Program-made: the position numbers and the translations under genes
Assembly (NCBI RefSeq): GCF_003182095.1
Contig: NZ_QGTJ01000005.1
Span: 4,680 to 68,679 of the forward strand
DNA from: Plasticicumulans acidivorans
GTDB lineage: Bacteria; Pseudomonadota; Gammaproteobacteria; Competibacterales; Competibacteraceae
Length of the DNA: 64,000 bases
Direction: 5' to 3'
Shown: positions 1 through 10,723 of the stretch, one piece after another
Position numbering within the stretch: position 1 is the stretch's first letter
How the letters are laid out: each line of letters opens with the position of its first letter
Notes under the pieces: model-generated
Databases searched by the model: none
What the model saw: only the letters and a program-made list of their open reading frames with translations
What the model was told of the DNA's origin: nothing

Positions 1-1212
1 TGCAGCGTGGCGCCGCTGGCGATGTTGACTTCGCTGCTTGCCGCAATCGCGTTGGTGGCCACCAGATCGAGGGTCGCACCGCTCTCGACGAACACCTGGC
101 CTGTCAGTTCGGCGGCGGCGTTCAGCGCAACGGTGCCGCCGGTGGCCACGAAATCGCCGGCTCCTGTGAGTATGGCGTCGACGGAGGTACTGGCGCTTGG
201 TAATTCAGCCGAGCTCAGCGGCTGCACCGTCAGCACGCCGCCGGCAGCGATGTTGATCCGGCCCGGTGTGCCTTCACTGGCGGCACCGGCGATGGTCTGA
301 TGACTGCTGGCGATGTCGAGCGTGCCATCCGTGCCGATGACGGGAAACACGGAAGCCGGCAGCGCCCCGTCCTGCGTGATCTGCAGGGTGCCCGAATACA
401 CCGTCAGGCTGGCGAGGCTGTCACCGACGCGACCGCTCAGCACCTGGGTGCCGGCTCCGTCGTAGGCAAGGCTGATCGCATCGCCGGTGATGTCACCGCT
501 GAAGACTGCCGTGCCGGCGTCGACGGCGAGTTCCAGCTGACTGTTGGCGGCGGCCACCGTGCCGGCGCCGGTCAGCGAATGCAGCACCTGAATGGTGTCC
601 GTCATGTCGAGGGTGGCGCCGCTGGCGATGTTGACTTCGCTGCTTGCCGCAATCGCGTTGGTGGCCACCAGATCGAGGGTCGCACCGCTCTCGACGAACA
701 CCTGGCCTGTCAGTTCGGCGGCGGCGTTCAGCGCAACGGTGCCGCCGGTGGCCACGAAATCGCCGGCTCCCGTGAGTATGGCGTCGACGGAGGTGCTGGT
801 GCCCGGTAGCTCGGCCGAGCTCAGCGGCTGTACCGTCAGCACGCCGCCGGCAGCGATGTTGATCCGGCCCGGTGTGCCTTCACTGGCGGCGCCGGCGATG
901 GTCTGATGACTGCTGGCGATGTCGAGCGTGCCATCCGTACCGATGACGGGAAACACGGAAGCCGGCAGCGCCCCGTCCTGCGTGATCTGCAGGGTGCCCG
1001 AATACACCGTCAGGCTGGCGAGGCTGTCACCGACGCGACCGCTCAGCACCTGGGTGCCGGCTCCGTCGTAGGCAAGGCTGATCGCATCGCCGGTGATGTC
1101 ACCGCTGAAGACTGCCGTGCCGGCGTCGACGGCGAGTTCCAGCTGACTGTTGGCGGCGGCCACCGTGCCGGCGCCGGTCAGCGAATGCAGCACCTGAATG
1201 GTGTCCGTCATG
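1..1212 (-). repeat. Two tandem 606-bp near-identical repeats inside the adhesin gene
   Basis: Bases 7-606 repeat at 613-1212 with an exact period of 606 bp (202 codons). By eye about eleven substitutions separate the copies, most of them clustered near 175-230 (copy 1) and 780-835 (copy 2); the rest is identical. A third copy starts at 1219 but diverges after about 14 bases, so that is the upstream (N-terminal) edge of the array. The array reaches base 1 and probably continues outside the window. Each unit encodes one 202-residue block containing the motifs GATLDMTDTIQVLHSL and HQTIAGAASEGTPGRI. Confidence 0.95.
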
Positions 1213-3221
1213 TCGAGGGTGGCGCCGCTGGCAACATTGACATTGCTTGCTGACGCTACGGCGCCGGCCGTTGCCAGGATCAGCGTGCCGCTGTCGACCA
1301 GCAGCGCGCCAGTCAGGGCGAATGGCGAGACTTCGCCATCTCCGAGCGTCAGGTTGCCGGCAACGCGCAGGGAGCCGCTGCCACTCAGCGTCAGCCGCTG
1401 GTCAAAGCCGATGCCTTCACTGCCCTCGACCAGTGACAGCAGGCCGTCGACCAGCACGGAGCCACTGCCGTAGAGGGCGGAGAACGTGTTGCTGCCACTG
1501 CCGAGCGAGAGGGTCGCACCGGCCGCGATCGTCGCGCCCGGAGCGCCCACCAGTGAATCATTGCCGGTAATGGCCAGCGTGCCCGCCTGGACATTCAGAT
1601 AGCCGAACGCCGACAGATCGCTGCCGGACAGCGTCAGCGTGTAGGGGCCGGTTTTCTGCAAGGTGGTGAAGCCCGAGCCGCTGATCGCTCCGCTGTAGGT
1701 CGAATCGGCATCGGCGTTGACCAGCGCGAGGTCGAGACCCGGGTTGTTCAGCACACCGACGCCGGACAACTGGTTCAGCGTCTGATGGCTGGCGCCGAGG
1801 TCGATGGTGCCGTTGGCGGTGACACTGCCTGCTGAGCTGATCGCGTCGGCGGCCGTCAGCGTCAGCGTGGTGCCGAAATCGACGACGAGTGCACCGGTCA
1901 GCGTGAAATTGCTGCCGAGGCTGACGTCGCCCGCCAATTGCAGCGTACCGCTGCCCGACAGGTGCAGGTTGCTGTCCAGGGCCCCGACCGTGAGCACGCT
2001 GTCGGCGATCACGTTACCGTCGCCGCTCAGCGCGCTGAACGTCTGCACACTGCTGAGTTGCAATGTGCCACTGCTGGCGATGGTGGCGGTGACCGCCGGA
2101 GACAGGGAACTGTCAGCGGTGATCGCCAGTGTGCCGTCTTCGACATCGAGGCTCGTCAGCGCACTGAGATCGCTGCCGGACAGGGTCAGCTGGCCGCTGC
2201 CGGTTTTCAGCAGGGCCGTGGTCTGGATGCCATAAGCCGTGATTGAACCGCTGAATTCGGTGTCGCCGGTGCTGTTGTCGAGGGTGAGCACGGGGGGCGG
2301 GCTGGAGAAGCTGTAACTGTAAAGGGTGCCGCCGCCACTCAGCTGATGCAGGGTTTGGTCGAGGCCGTTCAGATTGAGCCAGCCGTTGACTTCAACGCTG
2401 TCGGCGTTTAGCAGAGCATCCGCAATGGTCAGGTCGAGCGAGCCGGACACCTGCACGTTGCCTGTGAAGCTCAATGAGCGTGAAAGCGTCGCGTACTGAA
2501 AATCCAGTGTGCCGACACCGGTGATGTCGGTCTGCACCGGCGCCGGTGTGCTGCTGCCATTGATGTAAAGCACGCCTTCGCCGATGTGGACGGTGCCGGC
2601 GCCGGCACTGGTCAGTCCCGACACCGTTTGGGTCGTGGCGCCGATGTCGAGTATGGCGCCGGGGCCGATCTGCACCGTCGCGGGGGAGTCGATGGCGTAG
2701 TCGCTGCCGAGCGTCAGCGTACCCTGACTGACCATGACGGCGCCGGTGCCGGGGTCGGTGCCGGTGATCGTGCCGCTGAAGAGCAGCGTGCCGGTGCCGG
2801 ATTTGGCGAATACGCCACCATTGCTGACCGTGATCGCGGCGGCCAGCGCGCTGTCGCTCGAACCGGTGTCCACCGTCAGCGAGCTGCCATCGATGACGAG
2901 CGGGCTCACCGGCGTCAGGTTCCAAACCGCCGCGCCGGTAGTCCCCGTGTACGACAGGGTATTGGCCGTGCCGGAGTTCAGGGTGATGCTGTTGTTGAAC
3001 GTATACAGGCCGGCCTCGACGAAGCCCAGCGTACCGTTGGCGAACGTCAAACTGCCCAGCGCGTCGAGCCCGGTCTGGCTGCTCACCGTCATATCGGTGC
3101 TGAGCAGCGTATCGGCCAGGGTGAATCCGGGCACTGCCCAGGCGAGCGCTCCACAAAGAGGATATAAAGGATAGTGGTACCTTCGCAGGCGCGATGTTTG
3201 CGGTATCTGAATCACAGCCAT
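1..3221 (-). CDS. Giant secreted beta-helix adhesin with autotransporter-associated repeats (partial, C-terminus off window)
   Basis: An open frame runs from ATG 3221 down to base 1 with no stop, so at least 1,073 residues are present and the C-terminus is missing. Residues 1-36 look like a signal peptide (basic RLRRY stretch, hydrophobic core, likely cleavage after GFTLA). The rest is Ser/Thr/Gly/Leu-rich with recurring units such as LLKTGSGQLTLSGSDLSAL and GTLAIT, matching the autotransporter-associated beta-strand repeat pattern of passenger domains that form right-handed beta-helices. Cysteine is absent beyond the leader. A GGGGG purine run ends one base before ATG 3221 but seven bases before an in-frame GTG at 3215, so GTG 3215 is an equally good start. 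Whether it ends in a translocating beta-barrel, or is a two-partner or other type, cannot be seen. A role in attachment is inferred from fold only. Confidence 0.8.
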   Translation of the reverse strand, partial: MAVIQIPQTSRLRRYHYPLYPLCGALAWAVPGFTLADTLLSTDMTVSSQTGLDALGSLTFANGTLGFVEAGLYTFNNSITLNSGTANTLSYTGTTGAAVWNLTPVSPLVIDGSSLTVDTGSSDSALAAAITVSNGGVFAKSGTGTLLFSGTITGTDPGTGAVMVSQGTLTLGSDYAIDSPATVQIGPGAILDIGATTQTVSGLTSAGAGTVHIGEGVLYINGSSTPAPVQTDITGVGTLDFQYATLSRSLSFTGNVQVSGSLDLTIADALLNADSVEVNGWLNLNGLDQTLHQLSGGGTLYSYSFSSPPPVLTLDNSTGDTEFSGSITAYGIQTTALLKTGSGQLTLSGSDLSALTSLDVEDGTLAITADSSLSPAVTATIASSGTLQLSSVQTFSALSGDGNVIADSVLTVGALDSNLHLSGSGTLQLAGDVSLGSNFTLTGALVVDFGTTLTLTAADAISSAGSVTANGTIDLGASHQTLNQLSGVGVLNNPGLDLALVNADADSTYSGAISGSGFTTLQKTGPYTLTLSGSDLSAFGYLNVQAGTLAITGNDSLVGAPGATIAAGATLSLGSGSNTFSALYGSGSVLVDGLLSLVEGSEGIGFDQRLTLSGSGSLRVAGNLTLGDGEVSPFALTGALLVDSGTLILATAGAVASASNVNVASGATLDMTDTIQVLHSLTGAGTVAAANSQLELAVDAGTAVFSGDITGDAISLAYDGAGTQVLSGRVGDSLASLTVYSGTLQITQDGALPASVFPVIGTDGTLDIASSHQTIAGAASEGTPGRINIAAGGVLTVQPLSSAELPGTSTSVDAILTGAGDFVATGGTVALNAAAELTGQVFVESGATLDLVATNAIAASSEVNIASGATLDMTDTIQVLHSLTGAGTVAAANSQLELAVDAGTAVFSGDITGDAISLAYDGAGTQVLSGRVGDSLASLTVYSGTLQITQDGALPASVFPVIGTDGTLDIASSHQTIAGAASEGTPGRINIAAGGVLTVQPLSSAELPSASTSVDAILTGAGDFVATGGTVALNAAAELTGQVFVESGATLDLVATNAIAASSEVNIASGATL

Positions 3222-3364
3222 TCCCCCTGAGCGACGCTGGATTGTGTCGGAATGTAAATCTGAATGCTGCATGCCATCCAGATGCGTACGCCTGCTGTGC
3301 CTGACGCGCGCAGTGGGTGATGTGGTATCAATCCGCCCCGCATGCTCCACGCCCGAGTTCCGAG

Positions 3365-6163
3365 ATGATTTTTTCCAGCCTGTTTCGCCGTACGCCGTCT
3401 TTGCAGCATCGCGATGCCGGCGTGCGCCTGAAGGCGCTGCGCACGCTCGCCGATGACGATCCCCGTCTGCTGAGCCTCGCAAGCGACGACGCCGATCCGG
3501 CGGTGCGCCGTGCGGCCATCGAACGTTTGAACGATCCGCTGATCCTGCTTGAGCGTCTGCGACAGGAGCGTGACGCCATGCTGCGCGAGGTCCTTGGCCT
3601 GCGCCTGCGCGCGGTGCTCGCCGGACGCGTCGAGCCGGCGCTGACGCTGGAGCAGCGGATTGCACTGCTGGCTGAATCGGCGTTGCCGGCCGAGGTGATG
3701 GTCTATCTCGCCAGCGAGGCGCGCGAATCGGCCCTGCGCCTCGTGGCCCTGCGGCGTGTCGATGACGATGCCCGTCTGCTGACCATCGCATTGAACGATC
3801 AGGTGGCCGAGGTGCGTGTCAGCGCAGCGGAGCGTATTGCCGATGCGGAGATACTGGAAACACTGGCGCGCTCCAGCCGCGGCCGCGACAAGCGCGTACA
3901 CCGACTGAGCAGCACGCGTCTGGAGGCGCTGCGTGCGGCGGCGGCGGCGCGGGCGCATGCCGGGGCGCTGTGTGCCGAGCTGGAAGCGCTGCAGCAGGCC
4001 GACAGTGTCGATGCCCAGGCGGCGGCGCGGGTCGCGGCGCTGGATCTGGAGTGGACGCAGGCTGCGGATGCCACGTTGCAGGAGCGTTGGAGTCAGGCAC
4101 GCGCGCTGATCGAGCCGCCTCTGGTCGAGTACCGCGAGCGCGCTGGCGCCATCGCCCGTCTCGCGCGTGAAGCCGAAGCCCTGCAGGCGCGTTGCCAAGC
4201 CCTCGAACCGCTCGACGATGCCAGCACGCTGAGCGCCGAGCTGCAGCGCATCCTCGCGGCGCTCGACACGCTGCAGGCCAGCGAAACCCGTACGCGTGAT
4301 CTCCTGGCCGACGTGTACGGCAGCCTGCAGCATCAGCAGCACGAGCACGAGGCGTATACGGCCCGGGAGCGCCTGCTGGCCGCCTGCGAAGCTGATGACG
4401 GCGGCAGCGCTGAAGCCTATGCCGAACGCTGGCGACAGCTGACACCGCCGCAGGACGCCCGTCTGCAGGCGCGTCAGGATCAGCGTTTTGCGGCCTGCCT
4501 GGCTGCGGCGCGGGCACGTGCCAGCCGCCCGGCTCATCCGCACACGCCCGCCAGCAGGCCGCCGGTGCAGGCCGGGGGGGCACTGGACACGTTGTTGCAG
4601 GATATCGACGCGGCGCTGGAGGCTGGCGAGCTGCAGCTCGCCGAGACGCGAGTGCACGAGGCTCAGGCCCTGCTCAGGGAACAACCGCAGCGGCGCGCCG
4701 AACAGCGGCTGCGTATGGCTGTCGCCCGCCTCGGTGAATTACGCGACTGGGCGCGCTGGGGCAGTCGGCAGGCGCGCGAGCAGCTCTGCGAAGAGGCCGA
4801 TACCCTCGCACAGACCGAGCTCGCTGCCGATCAGCAGGCCAACGAGCGTGCGCGTCAGGTCAAATCCCTGCGCGAGCGCTGGCGGCAGCTGGATGCCGCC
4901 GGGGCGGCGCCGCGCGCCGTCTGGGAGCGCTTCGATGCCGCCTGTGAGCGTGCTTACGCACCGGCCCGCACCGCGTTCGCGGCGGCCGCGGAGCAGCGCA
5001 AGACGCATCTTGCCGAGCGCCAGGCCCTGCTCGCCGAGCTGAGTGCGCTTGATTCTGCGACCGACTGGCAGGCCGCCGACTGGAAGCAGCTTGAATCACA
5101 CTATCGCGAGCTGCTGGCACGCTGGCGGGCCGCCGGCGCGGTGGCTCGCGAGGACTACCTGGCACTCGACGCGGCGTGGCGCAGCGCTCAGCAGGTCATT
5201 GGCCGTCGCCTCGATGGTGAACGCGAGCGCGAACGGTCGCGCCGCCAGGCGCTGATCGATCAGTTGCAGCAGCTCGCCGACGGCGATCTCGGCACGGCGA
5301 TCACCGCGGCCCGCGAGGCACAGGCCGCCTGGACGCCGAGTCTGCGGCTGCGCCGGCGCGAGGAACAGGCGCTGTGGGAAGCGCTGCGTGAAAGCTGCGA
5401 TCGTATCTTCCAGCGACGCGAGGCCGGGCGGCGGGTCGCCCGCGAGCAGCGGGCCGAGACCACGGCCGCCGCGCTGGCCGTGTGCGAGGCCCTCGAAGCA
5501 CTGGCTGCGCAGCCGCCGGTATCGACGGCGGCCGCCGGCCAGCTGCGGGCTGAGGCCGAGTCTCTGGCGGTGCGCTTTGCCGAGCTCGACGGGTTGCCTC
5601 ACGATGCGCGAACGGCTTTGACACAGCGTTTCGAAGCGGCGCAGGCCGATGTCGAGTCCCAGATCGATCTGGCGCAGCGTCGGACCTGCCGCCAGGCGGT
5701 GCATGCGCTGGCGGAGAAGGCCGCGCTGTGCGCGCGGCTGGAGCAGATGGCGCTGGAGGCGACCCCGGATGCGGCGGAGATCGCCGGCGTGGGCGAGGAG
5801 TGGCAGGCGCTCGATGCTCTGCCGGCCGAGCTCGAACAGCGCATCGGCGCCCGCTATCGGGCCGCGCAACAGATCCTTGAGGACGGGAGCATCGACGGGC
5901 TGATGGCACGTCTGGCTCAGGGCAACGCCGCTCGCCGCCAGCTGTGCATCGAGCTCGAAATCCTCGCCGGTATCGAGCCGCCGGCGGAGGATGCTGAGGC
6001 GCATCTCAGTCGCAAGGTCGAGCGTCTGTCGGCGACGATGAACGGTGAGCCGCTCGCCGATGCAGAGTCGGTGATCCGCGACTGGTACTGCACCGCGGCC
6101 ACCGCCGATCCGGCGCTCGACGCCCGCTTTGCGATTGCGCTGGTGGCGCTCGGCCAGGCCTGA
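3365..6163 (+). CDS. DUF349 domain protein with N-terminal HEAT-like repeats
   Basis: A 932-residue cytoplasmic protein, rich in Ala, Arg, Glu and Gln. Residues 1-200 hold HEAT-like helical pairs (DAGVRLKALRTLADDDPRL, DPAVRRAAIERLNDP, VAEVRVSAAERIADAEIL). The remainder is long helical or coiled-coil sequence with repeated W-x-x-L/W-x-Q signatures, such as LRERWRQLDAAGAAPRAVWE and EEWQALDALPAELEQ, typical of repeated DUF349 domains. The family is common in gammaproteobacteria and its biochemical role is unknown. An in-frame ATG at 3317 exists, but the protein aligns with family-like sequence from MIFSSLFRR at 3365, so I chose that start although its ribosome site is weak. It is divergent from the adhesin and convergent with gshA. 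Confidence 0.8.
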   Translation: MIFSSLFRRTPSLQHRDAGVRLKALRTLADDDPRLLSLASDDADPAVRRAAIERLNDPLILLERLRQERDAMLREVLGLRLRAVLAGRVEPALTLEQRIALLAESALPAEVMVYLASEARESALRLVALRRVDDDARLLTIALNDQVAEVRVSAAERIADAEILETLARSSRGRDKRVHRLSSTRLEALRAAAAARAHAGALCAELEALQQADSVDAQAAARVAALDLEWTQAADATLQERWSQARALIEPPLVEYRERAGAIARLAREAEALQARCQALEPLDDASTLSAELQRILAALDTLQASETRTRDLLADVYGSLQHQQHEHEAYTARERLLAACEADDGGSAEAYAERWRQLTPPQDARLQARQDQRFAACLAAARARASRPAHPHTPASRPPVQAGGALDTLLQDIDAALEAGELQLAETRVHEAQALLREQPQRRAEQRLRMAVARLGELRDWARWGSRQAREQLCEEADTLAQTELAADQQANERARQVKSLRERWRQLDAAGAAPRAVWERFDAACERAYAPARTAFAAAAEQRKTHLAERQALLAELSALDSATDWQAADWKQLESHYRELLARWRAAGAVAREDYLALDAAWRSAQQVIGRRLDGERERERSRRQALIDQLQQLADGDLGTAITAAREAQAAWTPSLRLRRREEQALWEALRESCDRIFQRREAGRRVAREQRAETTAAALAVCEALEALAAQPPVSTAAAGQLRAEAESLAVRFAELDGLPHDARTALTQRFEAAQADVESQIDLAQRRTCRQAVHALAEKAALCARLEQMALEATPDAAEIAGVGEEWQALDALPAELEQRIGARYRAAQQILEDGSIDGLMARLAQGNAARRQLCIELEILAGIEPPAEDAEAHLSRKVERLSATMNGEPLADAESVIRDWYCTAATADPALDARFAIALVALGQA

Positions 6164-6201
6164 GCTCGTCCGCTGTCAGGCGCCCGGGCGGTCACGCAGC
6201 A

Positions 6202-7776
6202 TCAGCACTGGGCGAAGTAATTCTGCAGGTACCGGGCGAAGTCGAGCTCATCGGCGGCTTCGATCGCCGCCTGCTCGCCGATCGAGCGCTCGGCGAGTGC
6301 GCGGAATTCGACGTCGCGGGCCCGTGGCAGCGGGCGTCGGCACAGGCTTCTGGCATGCGCTTCGGCAAGCCGCCAGCCGTAGTCGAAGAAGCCCGATTCG
6401 CTGCGCGCCATCTCGCGCAGCACGCGTGCCGACGGCGTCAGTTCAGGATTGGCGAGCTTGGCGCGCTGCAGCTGCAGCGCGTGGGCGTAGGGCTGGTCAT
6501 CGTGGCCGCTGTCGAGAACCTCGCAGATCGGCTGCAGGGCATCGAGGACGGCGGCGGCCCAGTCCTGCAGGCTGATGTCGCGGCCGAGGCGGCGCAGCAG
6601 CAGGCCGGGTTCGCGGCCGCTGTTGGCGACGAGTTCGAGGTTGGTGTTGAGGTCGAGGCGTTCCTGCATGCCGATGCGCGGGCTGTCTTCCAGCGCGCAG
6701 AACGCCAGCAGGGCTTCGGCGAAATACATGGCTTCGAGGCTGACGCCGCAGGGTTCGAACGGATCGACATCCAGTGAGCGCAGCTCGACGTAGCGCACGC
6801 CGCGTCTGGCCAGTGCGCAGATCACTTTCTCGTTGCCGATCGGCGGCTGCTTCGGCCGCATCGTGCTGTAGTACTCGTTCTCGATCTGCAGGATGTTGGC
6901 GTTGAGCTGCCGCCATTCGCCGTCGACGCAGACACCGATGTCCTCGTATTGCGGGCACGGTGTATTGATCGCCCGGCTGAGGCTGCGGATGTAGCTTTCG
7001 AGGTTGTCGTAGCTGACGTTGACGCCGCAGGTTTTTTCCTTCTTGTTCTGGTAGCCGATGCGGCTCATGCGCAGCGAGGTGGCAAACGGCCGGTAGAGGC
7101 TGCCGTCGTCCCATTCGTCCAGATCGCTGGGCCGGCCTGCCAGGAACGAGCGGCACACCGCCGGCGAGGCACCGAACAGGTAGGGGATCAGCCAGCCGAC
7201 GCGCTGCAGGTTGCGGGCGAGGCGGAAATAGCCGTCGGAGACGAAGGCCGGCAGGGCGATCTGGCTGCCGTCGAGGTCGCGCAGCAGGGGCCACAGCGCT
7301 TCAGGCAGCGAGAAATTGAAATGCACGCCGGCGATCACCTGCATCACCTTGCCGTAGCGATGGCCGAGGCCGACGCGGTAGACGTGCTTCATCCGCCCGG
7401 CGTTCGACTGGCCGTAACAGGCGATCGGAATACCGGCTTCTCCGTCGACGACGCAGGGCATCGAGCCTGACCACAGGCGCTCGTCGCCGAGCCGGGGCAG
7501 CACGAAGCGATGGATCTCATCGAGCCAGCGCAGGCAGTCGGCGGCCTGGGCCTGCGGCGGGGTGACGAATTCGAGCAGGGCCTCGGAGTAGTCGGTCGTG
7601 ATCCACGGGTGGGTCAGCGCCGAACCGAGGGCTGCCGGATGTGGCGTCTGTGCGATGTGGCCGTCCGCCGCCACGCGCAGCGCTTCGCGCTCAAGGCCCT
7701 TGAGCCCGCCCTGCAGGGCTTGCGGTCCGGCGGCATCGAGCAGGCGATTCAGGCGGGTGCGGAAGGATCGGTACAC
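6202..7776 (-). CDS. gshA: Glutamate-cysteine ligase
   Basis: This enzyme joins glutamate and cysteine with ATP, the first and rate-limiting step of glutathione synthesis. The 524-residue product matches the gammaproteobacterial GshA family (E. coli about 518). Family blocks are visible: GLKGLEREALRV near the N-terminus, TTDYSEALLEFVTPP, the LRMSRIGYQNKKEK region and VRYVELRSLDVDPF. Start choice: ATG 7818 gives extra residues with no family counterpart, whereas GTG 7776 has a GAGAGA ribosome site six bases upstream and puts 27 residues before GLERE, close to E. coli spacing. It stands alone, convergent with the DUF349 gene; gor for the same redox system lies at 21171-22517. No gshB is in the window. 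Confidence 0.93.
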   Translation of the reverse strand: MYRSFRTRLNRLLDAAGPQALQGGLKGLEREALRVAADGHIAQTPHPAALGSALTHPWITTDYSEALLEFVTPPQAQAADCLRWLDEIHRFVLPRLGDERLWSGSMPCVVDGEAGIPIACYGQSNAGRMKHVYRVGLGHRYGKVMQVIAGVHFNFSLPEALWPLLRDLDGSQIALPAFVSDGYFRLARNLQRVGWLIPYLFGASPAVCRSFLAGRPSDLDEWDDGSLYRPFATSLRMSRIGYQNKKEKTCGVNVSYDNLESYIRSLSRAINTPCPQYEDIGVCVDGEWRQLNANILQIENEYYSTMRPKQPPIGNEKVICALARRGVRYVELRSLDVDPFEPCGVSLEAMYFAEALLAFCALEDSPRIGMQERLDLNTNLELVANSGREPGLLLRRLGRDISLQDWAAAVLDALQPICEVLDSGHDDQPYAHALQLQRAKLANPELTPSARVLREMARSESGFFDYGWRLAEAHARSLCRRPLPRARDVEFRALAERSIGEQAAIEAADELDFARYLQNYFAQC

Positions 7777-7908
7777 GTCGTTTCTCTCAATGCGAAGCCG
7801 GGGGACGGGCCGCGGCAAAGGCGCGCATCATAGCGCGAGCCGCCCATCGGGCCGTGCATAAGGCCCATGCACGCGGCGGCAGTTGCGCGGGCCAACGCGT
7901 CAATGTGC

Positions 7909-7938
7909 TTGCTGCCAGCACTACCAGATCGCTACAAT
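7909..7938 (+). promoter_or_regulatory. Candidate sigma-70 promoter for the GAPDH gene
   Basis: TTGCTG at 7909-7914 and TACAAT at 7933-7938 are separated by 18 bases. The -10 box matches TATAAT at five of six positions, and it lies in the only AT-rich patch of the 285-bp gshA-GAPDH spacer. Transcription would begin about 115 bases before the GAPDH start codon. Prediction from pattern only; a second -10-like GATAAT lies at 7954-7959. Confidence 0.4.
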
Positions 7939-8061
7939 TTTATTGCTTGCGCCTGATAATTCTGGGCTTTTCACGATTCGGTACGGAAAACCGACGTGCT
8001 GCCCGAGGTCAGGCGGATTGAGCACCATTGCTATCCTTCTCGTCTCTCGGAACGTAACGAC

Positions 8062-9510
8062 ATGAGCCAAGCACAGCAGGATCTGGTTTTGCAGGACTGG
8101 AAGAACCGTCAGGAAATTGCCGAGGAAATGCTGCCGCTGATCGGCAAGCTGTACCGCGATCGCGGCATTGTCTTGCGGGTATACGGTCGCCCGATCGTGC
8201 ACAGTTCCACCATCGACATCCTTAAGGCCCATCGTTACGTCCGTTACCACGAAGGCGTCGAACTCGACATCGCCGACACCTACGCGGTGATCAAGACGCT
8301 GTGCACGCTCGATCTGGCCCCGGCCCGTCTCGACGTCGGCAAGCTTGCCTTCGATTACAAGAAAGCCGCTGGCGGCGTGACGCTGAACGACTTCCTCGGC
8401 GACCAGCTCGGCGGGATCATCGGCGAGAACGCGCAGAAGGAGCTGGAGCCGCGCGACGTCGTGCTGTTCGGTTTCGGCCGCATCGGCCGCCTGCTCGCCC
8501 GTCTGCTGATCGAGCGCACCGGCTCCGGCAACAAGCTGCGCCTGCGCGCGATCGTCGTGCGCAAGGGCAAGGGCGCCGACCTGCAGAAGCGCGCCAGCCT
8601 GCTGCGCCGCGACTCGGTGCACGGCCCGTTCAACGGCGCGATCACCGTCGATGAAGAAAACAACGCGATCATCGCCAACGGCAACTTCATCAAGGTCATC
8701 TACGCCGATCAGCCGGGCGTGGTCGATCTGACCGCCTACGGCATCAAAGACGCGCTGATCGTCGACAACACCGGCAAGTGGGGCGATCTGGAAGGTCTCG
8801 GCCAGCACCTCAAGGGACCGGGCGCGAAGAAGGTTCTGCTCACGGCGCCGTCGAAGGGCGAGGGCATCAAGAACATCGTCTACGGCGTCAATCACGGCAC
8901 CATCGGCGATGACGACCTGATCGTCTCGGCAGCGTCCTGCACCACCAACGCGATCACGCCGGTGCTCAAGGCGCTCAACGACGAGTACGGCATCGAGAAC
9001 GGCCACGTCGAAACCGTTCATTCGTACACCAACGATCAGAACCTGATCGACAACTATCACAAGTCGGAGCGCCGCGGCCGCGCCGCGCCGCTGAACATGG
9101 TCATCACCTCCACCGGTGCGGCCAAGGCCGTTGCCAAGGCACTGCCGGAGCTCAAGGGCAAGCTCACCGGCAACGCCATCCGCGTGCCGACGCCGGACGT
9201 CTCGTTGGCCATCCTGTCGCTGAATCTGAAGAGCGTGGTCAGCAAGGACGAGGTCAACGACTTCCTGCGCAAGACCTCGCTGCACAGTGAGCTGTCCGAG
9301 CAGATCGACTACACGGCCTCGACTGAAATCGTCTCGACGGACATCGTCGGTTCGCGTCATGCTTGCGTGGTCGATTCGCAGGCGACCATCGCCACCGACA
9401 ATCGTGTCGTGCTCTACGTGTGGTACGACAATGAGTTCGGCTACAGCTGCCAGGTCGTGCGGGTGATGCAGGAAATGGTCGGCATCTGCCTGCCGAACCT
9501 GCCGTTCTGA
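8062..9510 (+). CDS. gap: Long-form glyceraldehyde-3-phosphate dehydrogenase
   Basis: This enzyme converts glyceraldehyde-3-phosphate to 1,3-bisphosphoglycerate, or the reverse in gluconeogenesis. The protein is 482 residues, longer than the usual 330-residue enzyme: residues 1-135 form an N-terminal extension, then the Rossmann motif GFGRIGR begins at about 137. The catalytic cysteine is C293 in SAASCTTNAITP, followed by TVHSYTNDQN and the C-terminal WYDNEFGYS motif. The long class is found in Pseudomonas and relatives (GapB-like) and may favour gluconeogenesis; that preference is inferred. The start was placed at 8062 (MSQAQQD) because the 22 residues before it, from ATG 7996, look non-coding and have no ribosome site. 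A strong intrinsic terminator follows. Confidence 0.92.
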   Translation: MSQAQQDLVLQDWKNRQEIAEEMLPLIGKLYRDRGIVLRVYGRPIVHSSTIDILKAHRYVRYHEGVELDIADTYAVIKTLCTLDLAPARLDVGKLAFDYKKAAGGVTLNDFLGDQLGGIIGENAQKELEPRDVVLFGFGRIGRLLARLLIERTGSGNKLRLRAIVVRKGKGADLQKRASLLRRDSVHGPFNGAITVDEENNAIIANGNFIKVIYADQPGVVDLTAYGIKDALIVDNTGKWGDLEGLGQHLKGPGAKKVLLTAPSKGEGIKNIVYGVNHGTIGDDDLIVSAASCTTNAITPVLKALNDEYGIENGHVETVHSYTNDQNLIDNYHKSERRGRAAPLNMVITSTGAAKAVAKALPELKGKLTGNAIRVPTPDVSLAILSLNLKSVVSKDEVNDFLRKTSLHSELSEQIDYTASTEIVSTDIVGSRHACVVDSQATIATDNRVVLYVWYDNEFGYSCQVVRVMQEMVGICLPNLPF

Positions 9511-9530
9511 TCGATCAGCATCGATGCACG

Positions 9531-9557
9531 AAAAACCGGCCCGTGCGGCCGGTTTTT
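9531..9557 (+). terminator. Intrinsic terminator after GAPDH
   Basis: An 11-bp perfect stem pairs 9531-9541 (AAAAACCGGCC) with 9547-9557 (GGCCGGTTTTT) around a 5-base loop, and the T run continues to 9559. It begins 20 bases after the GAPDH stop. The A run on the left arm would also let it work in the minus direction. Confidence 0.93.
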
Positions 9558-9580
9558 TTATGGGGGTTTCACGGGGCTGA

Positions 9581-10722
<1,142 letters not shown>

Positions 10723-10723
<1 letters not shown>

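Noticed and set aside
1-1212. 606-bp repeats considered as insertion sequences
   Set aside because: They stay in the adhesin frame with no inverted ends or transposase; they are coding repeats.
2392-3156. 254-codon minus-strand frame rich in Arg/His/Gln
   Set aside because: It overlaps the adhesin gene in another frame, has no ribosome site and its composition is that of an out-of-frame GC-rich read.
3212-4684. 490-codon minus-strand frame
   Set aside because: Antisense read of the DUF349 gene; no domain or ribosome site.
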